From positions 49,843,792 through 49,907,791 of the forward strand of contig CM065684.1 in NCBI GenBank assembly GCA_017654935.2: a stretch of DNA of 64,000 nucleotides, written 5' to 3'. A program made the translations under genes and the position numbers. This DNA comes from Phymorhynchus buccinoides. Its lineage: Eukaryota > Mollusca > Gastropoda > Neogastropoda > Raphitomidae. The notes under the pieces were generated by a model. That model made no database searches and had not been told where the DNA came from. It saw only the letters and a list, made by a program, of their open reading frames with translations. Positions 61,476 through 64,000 of the stretch are shown here, in pieces (the first letter of the stretch is position 1; each line of letters starts with the position of its first letter).

Positions 61476-61493
61476 TCCACCCCCTGCTTTTAG
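61476..61493 (-). other. Polypurine tract of the LTR retrotransposon
   Basis: On the minus strand CTAAAAGCAGGGGGTGGA immediately precedes the LTR start TGTTATAATG. A G-rich purine tract touching the 3' LTR is where plus-strand DNA synthesis is primed. It fixes the inner border of the left LTR. Confidence 0.75.
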
Positions 61494-61929
61494 AAAGCAA
61501 TGTCCTCATTGCTGCTAGATGTACCCTGTGTGTTCTATGTCAATGGTGAGAATAGTTCTCGAAGAACATCAACACAGATAACAGAAAGAAATTTGCAAGC
61601 AAATGAAATCCCAAACCCAATGAAGACATGATATAGGGTCAAATAGAAAGTTACAACCTTGGTGCTTAACCGCACCCATCACGACAAAAATAAACAGAAC
61701 AGACTGTTATACCCAAGAATATCTATCAACTCTGGACATAACTTCTTTGCACACACAATTTGAAAAATCAAAACAAACAAGCAAGATTAATAGCCAACGT
61801 AAACCAAATGTGCATATGTCAAAACAACACAAAAATACAAAACCAAAATCATATGCAAACAAGCTATCAAATGATTTAACCAAGGAAATAAATGAACAAC
61901 ATAATCAGCCAACAGAAACATAATCCCCT
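61494..61929. other. Non-coding strip between gag stop and polypurine tract
   Basis: About 436 bp of A-rich sequence on the + strand without ORFs. Protease, reverse transcriptase, RNase H and integrase, which should follow gag, are absent here. Confidence 0.6.
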
Positions 61930-63093
61930 CTACCCAGCCTTAGTCCTATGTGGACATCTTTTGAACTTTACTGTGGTGTGTGGCTCACCTACAGTACCTG
62001 GGGTAGCTAACTTGTGTACTCCAAGTTTTGGATGAGACTGAGTGCATCTGTCCTGCATTCTGGCAAGTGCCTGAACACATGGCTCTTTTAGATGAGACAC
62101 ATGGGTGTCCTGCGTTTGAAATGTTGGCTGTCCTGTCTCTGTCCCCAAGACTGGTGAAATGGGCAGCCACACCCATCCACTACAACCAGGATCATCATCA
62201 CCAACACATACTGTATTGGGAGATGATTCCTTGACCTTAGGCTCCTCATTGGAATGAGAATCTTTCGGGAGAATGTCCGAACCCCACTCAGGGTTTGAGC
62301 CTACTACAGACCGAGGTCTCCTATTCTTGCCCCTTTTCTTTCCTCTACCTTGTCTCCTCTTCCTGCCTGAAAACGAAACAAAATCGCAAACAACAGCTAA
62401 TGTGTCCTGCATTACTCCAATCCTCTCTTCCATGACAGACAACTGATTGATCGATTGTCCTGGTTCCCTTAGCAGGCTTGATGCTTGCTGCTGCTCTTTC
62501 CAATGGTCCTCTTCAAGCTCTCTCTCCAACATGAGAGCTTCGTCCCGAGCCTGGAAAAAGGTGGTCGCAGGCTTCCGTGTAACCATACTACGAAGGTCCC
62601 TCCTCCGTTCCTGGTTATTCAGACCATCAACAAACTTGTCCCTTGCCAAACTGGCAGCAAGAGCCCATGGATCCTTGAGACTGATGACTCTCTCAATATC
62701 CTTCAATGCATGTGAGTAGTCCAGAATGGACTCCTCTGGCCGCTGGTCCCGCATGAAGAACTCTGACATCAGGGATGTCAGGCGCCTTCCATCACCAAAC
62801 ACCGCCAGGAGGATCTTGATGACCTTCTCCGGAGTGTTTGTTTCATCCAGCTCCCTCAGTTGGATTTCCCGCCGAGCTGTCCCGGTCAGATGGCAGTAGA
62901 CGAAATAAGCTTCCATCTCGCTGCTCATTGGATAAGCAGCCAGAACCCGCTTCACCTCCATGGTGAAGTCCTCTGCATATCCATCTACAGAGTCCCCAGA
63001 AAAGTAGGGCAGTTGAGGTGGAGGTAGTGCCACTACCATCTTCAGCGTTGTCGGGCTGAGTTGGGCTTCGGTCTGGGCTTTGCTGGGCTTCAC
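61930..63093 (-). CDS. Gag-like capsid protein of a non-autonomous LTR element (387 codons)
   Basis: One uninterrupted frame begins ATG at 63093, 44 bp inside the primer-binding site, and stops at 61930. Residues about 27-200 fit the Ty3/gypsy-type Gag capsid fold: LPYFSGDSVDGYAEDFTMEV, the LTGTARREI segment, then FGDGRRLTSLMSEFFMRDQR and ESILDYSHALKDIE. Helical Glu/Arg-rich sequence follows (about 180-225), then a basic patch KRRQGRGKKRGKNRRPRS (about 245-262) that could bind RNA in place of the CCHC knuckle, which I do not see. It has no protease or polymerase. An intact frame with nearly identical LTRs suggests recent activity, presumably using enzymes from a partner element. Domain assignment is from pattern recognition. 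Confidence 0.75.
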   Translation of the reverse strand: MKPSKAQTEAQLSPTTLKMVVALPPPQLPYFSGDSVDGYAEDFTMEVKRVLAAYPMSSEMEAYFVYCHLTGTARREIQLRELDETNTPEKVIKILLAVFGDGRRLTSLMSEFFMRDQRPEESILDYSHALKDIERVISLKDPWALAASLARDKFVDGLNNQERRRDLRSMVTRKPATTFFQARDEALMLERELEEDHWKEQQQASSLLREPGQSINQLSVMEERIGVMQDTLAVVCDFVSFSGRKRRQGRGKKRGKNRRPRSVVGSNPEWGSDILPKDSHSNEEPKVKESSPNTVCVGDDDPGCSGWVWLPISPVLGTETGQPTFQTQDTHVSHLKEPCVQALARMQDRCTQSHPKLGVHKLATPGTVGEPHTTVKFKRCPHRTKAG

Positions 63094-63136
63094 GTTGGAC
63101 TGTGTGCTGCTGAACTATTATAAACACCTTACCTGC

Positions 63137-63155
63137 AATCCTGCTCGCAGCGCCA
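63137..63155 (-). other. Primer-binding site, tRNA-Ser type
   Basis: The + strand reads AATCCTGCTCGCAGCGCCA, which equals the 3' end of a tRNA-Ser (CGA-type acceptor and T-arm side) including CCA. It lies two bases inside the LTR border. On the element's strand this is the complement that primes minus-strand DNA synthesis. It confirms that the right LTR is the 5' LTR. Confidence 0.75.
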
Positions 63156-63157
63156 TT

Positions 63158-64000
63158 TGTTGAAAGGGTAAAAAGGGGGTAAGGGTGTTTTGCAGGGTTG
63201 TAGAAGAGGGGAAGGAACTTAGAGGTCTATTTCTCTCCAATTAACCAAAGGGCCACATGGAGTGGTTTATTTGGTGTTTATTTCAAGCTCAGCAGAACAC
63301 ACATGTAAGACATAAAAAGAAACAAATAACTAACTTGCAAACATAAAACATTGCCACGGTAACATAACTTTTCCTGGACTATCAATCCATACAAACTGTA
63401 ATACCCAGTTCCCAGTTACACAATGACAAGTATGGTATAGAACCAATTATCATGTTTGCCTTTCTACTACATGTCTTACAGTTGACACTAAACACTTCCA
63501 ATGCACATTCCTTCCCTTTAACCCTCAGGGAATCTTTACTGGCTAAACAAGCCAACACAACCAACAATGACAAGCCACACCTGGACACAATTGGAGAGTT
63601 ACCACACCCTCACTCTGTATGTAAGGCTTGTGGTCAATGTCATTTTATGACAATGGAAAAATGTTTGCGTCAAAATAACATAAAACTAGACATTAACTGG
63701 TAATTAGTGAAGAACGAAGATGTGATCATATTCTTACCCAAGAACCTTATTATAAGAAATACATTCCTTATAAATGGACAGAAAACTCGACTTTAACTGG
63801 TAACTGATGCGTAAGCAAAACCTGTTTAATTCTATTCCAATTAAACCAAAGCCAGTTTCCCCACATAAAATGTCAAACTGCAATTGTTGCTTTAACCCAA
63901 TCTGAATTGAATTGATTTGACATAGCATGCATACGTGTTTTCGTACAATCCTAGTCACCAGTCAATTAAACCAAAATAAACCCTTTTTTGTAAATGAAAA
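63158..64000 (-). mobile_element. 5' LTR of the gag-only retrotransposon (partial, runs off the window)
   Basis: Starts at the same sequence as 59140 (offset 4018 bp) and continues to the window end. If full length it should end about 65490 with TGTTATAATG on the minus strand, followed by the duplicated AAATG. Only the U5/R side is visible. Confidence 0.85.

Noticed and set aside
62447..62719. Plus-strand ORFs opposite gag
   Set aside because: They overlap the intact Gag-like frame in antisense and have no family resemblance.

Overview
The window looks like nuclear DNA of an animal, most likely a marine gastropod or other lophotrochozoan mollusc. The reasons are: spliced genes with GT-AG introns, low coding density, very long CT/GA and CA microsatellites, many decayed non-LTR retrotransposon ends, a tRNA-headed SINE of the kind common in molluscs, and a crowd of small TA- or TTAA-flanked inverted-repeat elements. 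The species call is inference; no rRNA or mitochondrial marker is present.

Two conserved genes can be read exon by exon, both on the + strand. The first (10075-13574, two exons, 112 codons) is a probable GON7, the small disordered subunit of the KEOPS complex that makes t6A37 in tRNA. The second (20045 to at least 46007, twelve coding exons) is the 5' half of NPHP1 (nephrocystin-1), a ciliary transition-zone protein. It has an N-terminal coiled coil, a much enlarged Glu/Asp-rich region spread over three exons, a split SH3 domain and the start of a second acidic segment. It stops at a block of exactly 500 N (46035-46534), and none of the conserved C-terminal half is seen beyond. The gap is therefore probably a scaffold join of unknown true size.

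Layout: 1-9700, nested TA-flanked inverted-repeat transposons and LINE ends; 9700-13574, GON7; 13600-20000, more LINE fragments, a SINE and an inverted repeat carrying head-to-head telomere-like arrays; 20000-46034, NPHP1, with introns full of MITEs, LINE pieces, a 338-bp CT tract and a 40-bp minisatellite; 46535-52070, minus-strand coding-like material including a two-exon Ala/Arg/Lys-rich basic protein; 52500-59100, mostly unassigned, with repeats and one LINE fragment; 59140-64000, a minus-strand LTR retrotransposon with about 2.3-kb LTRs, a tRNA-Ser-type primer-binding site, a polypurine tract and a Gag-like ORF, but no pol.

The most unusual items are the gag-only LTR element, the expanded acidic exons of NPHP1 with a MITE pressed against one splice acceptor, the telomere-repeat foldback, and the unidentified minus-strand basic protein gene. 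No operons, CRISPR arrays or bacterial features are present.
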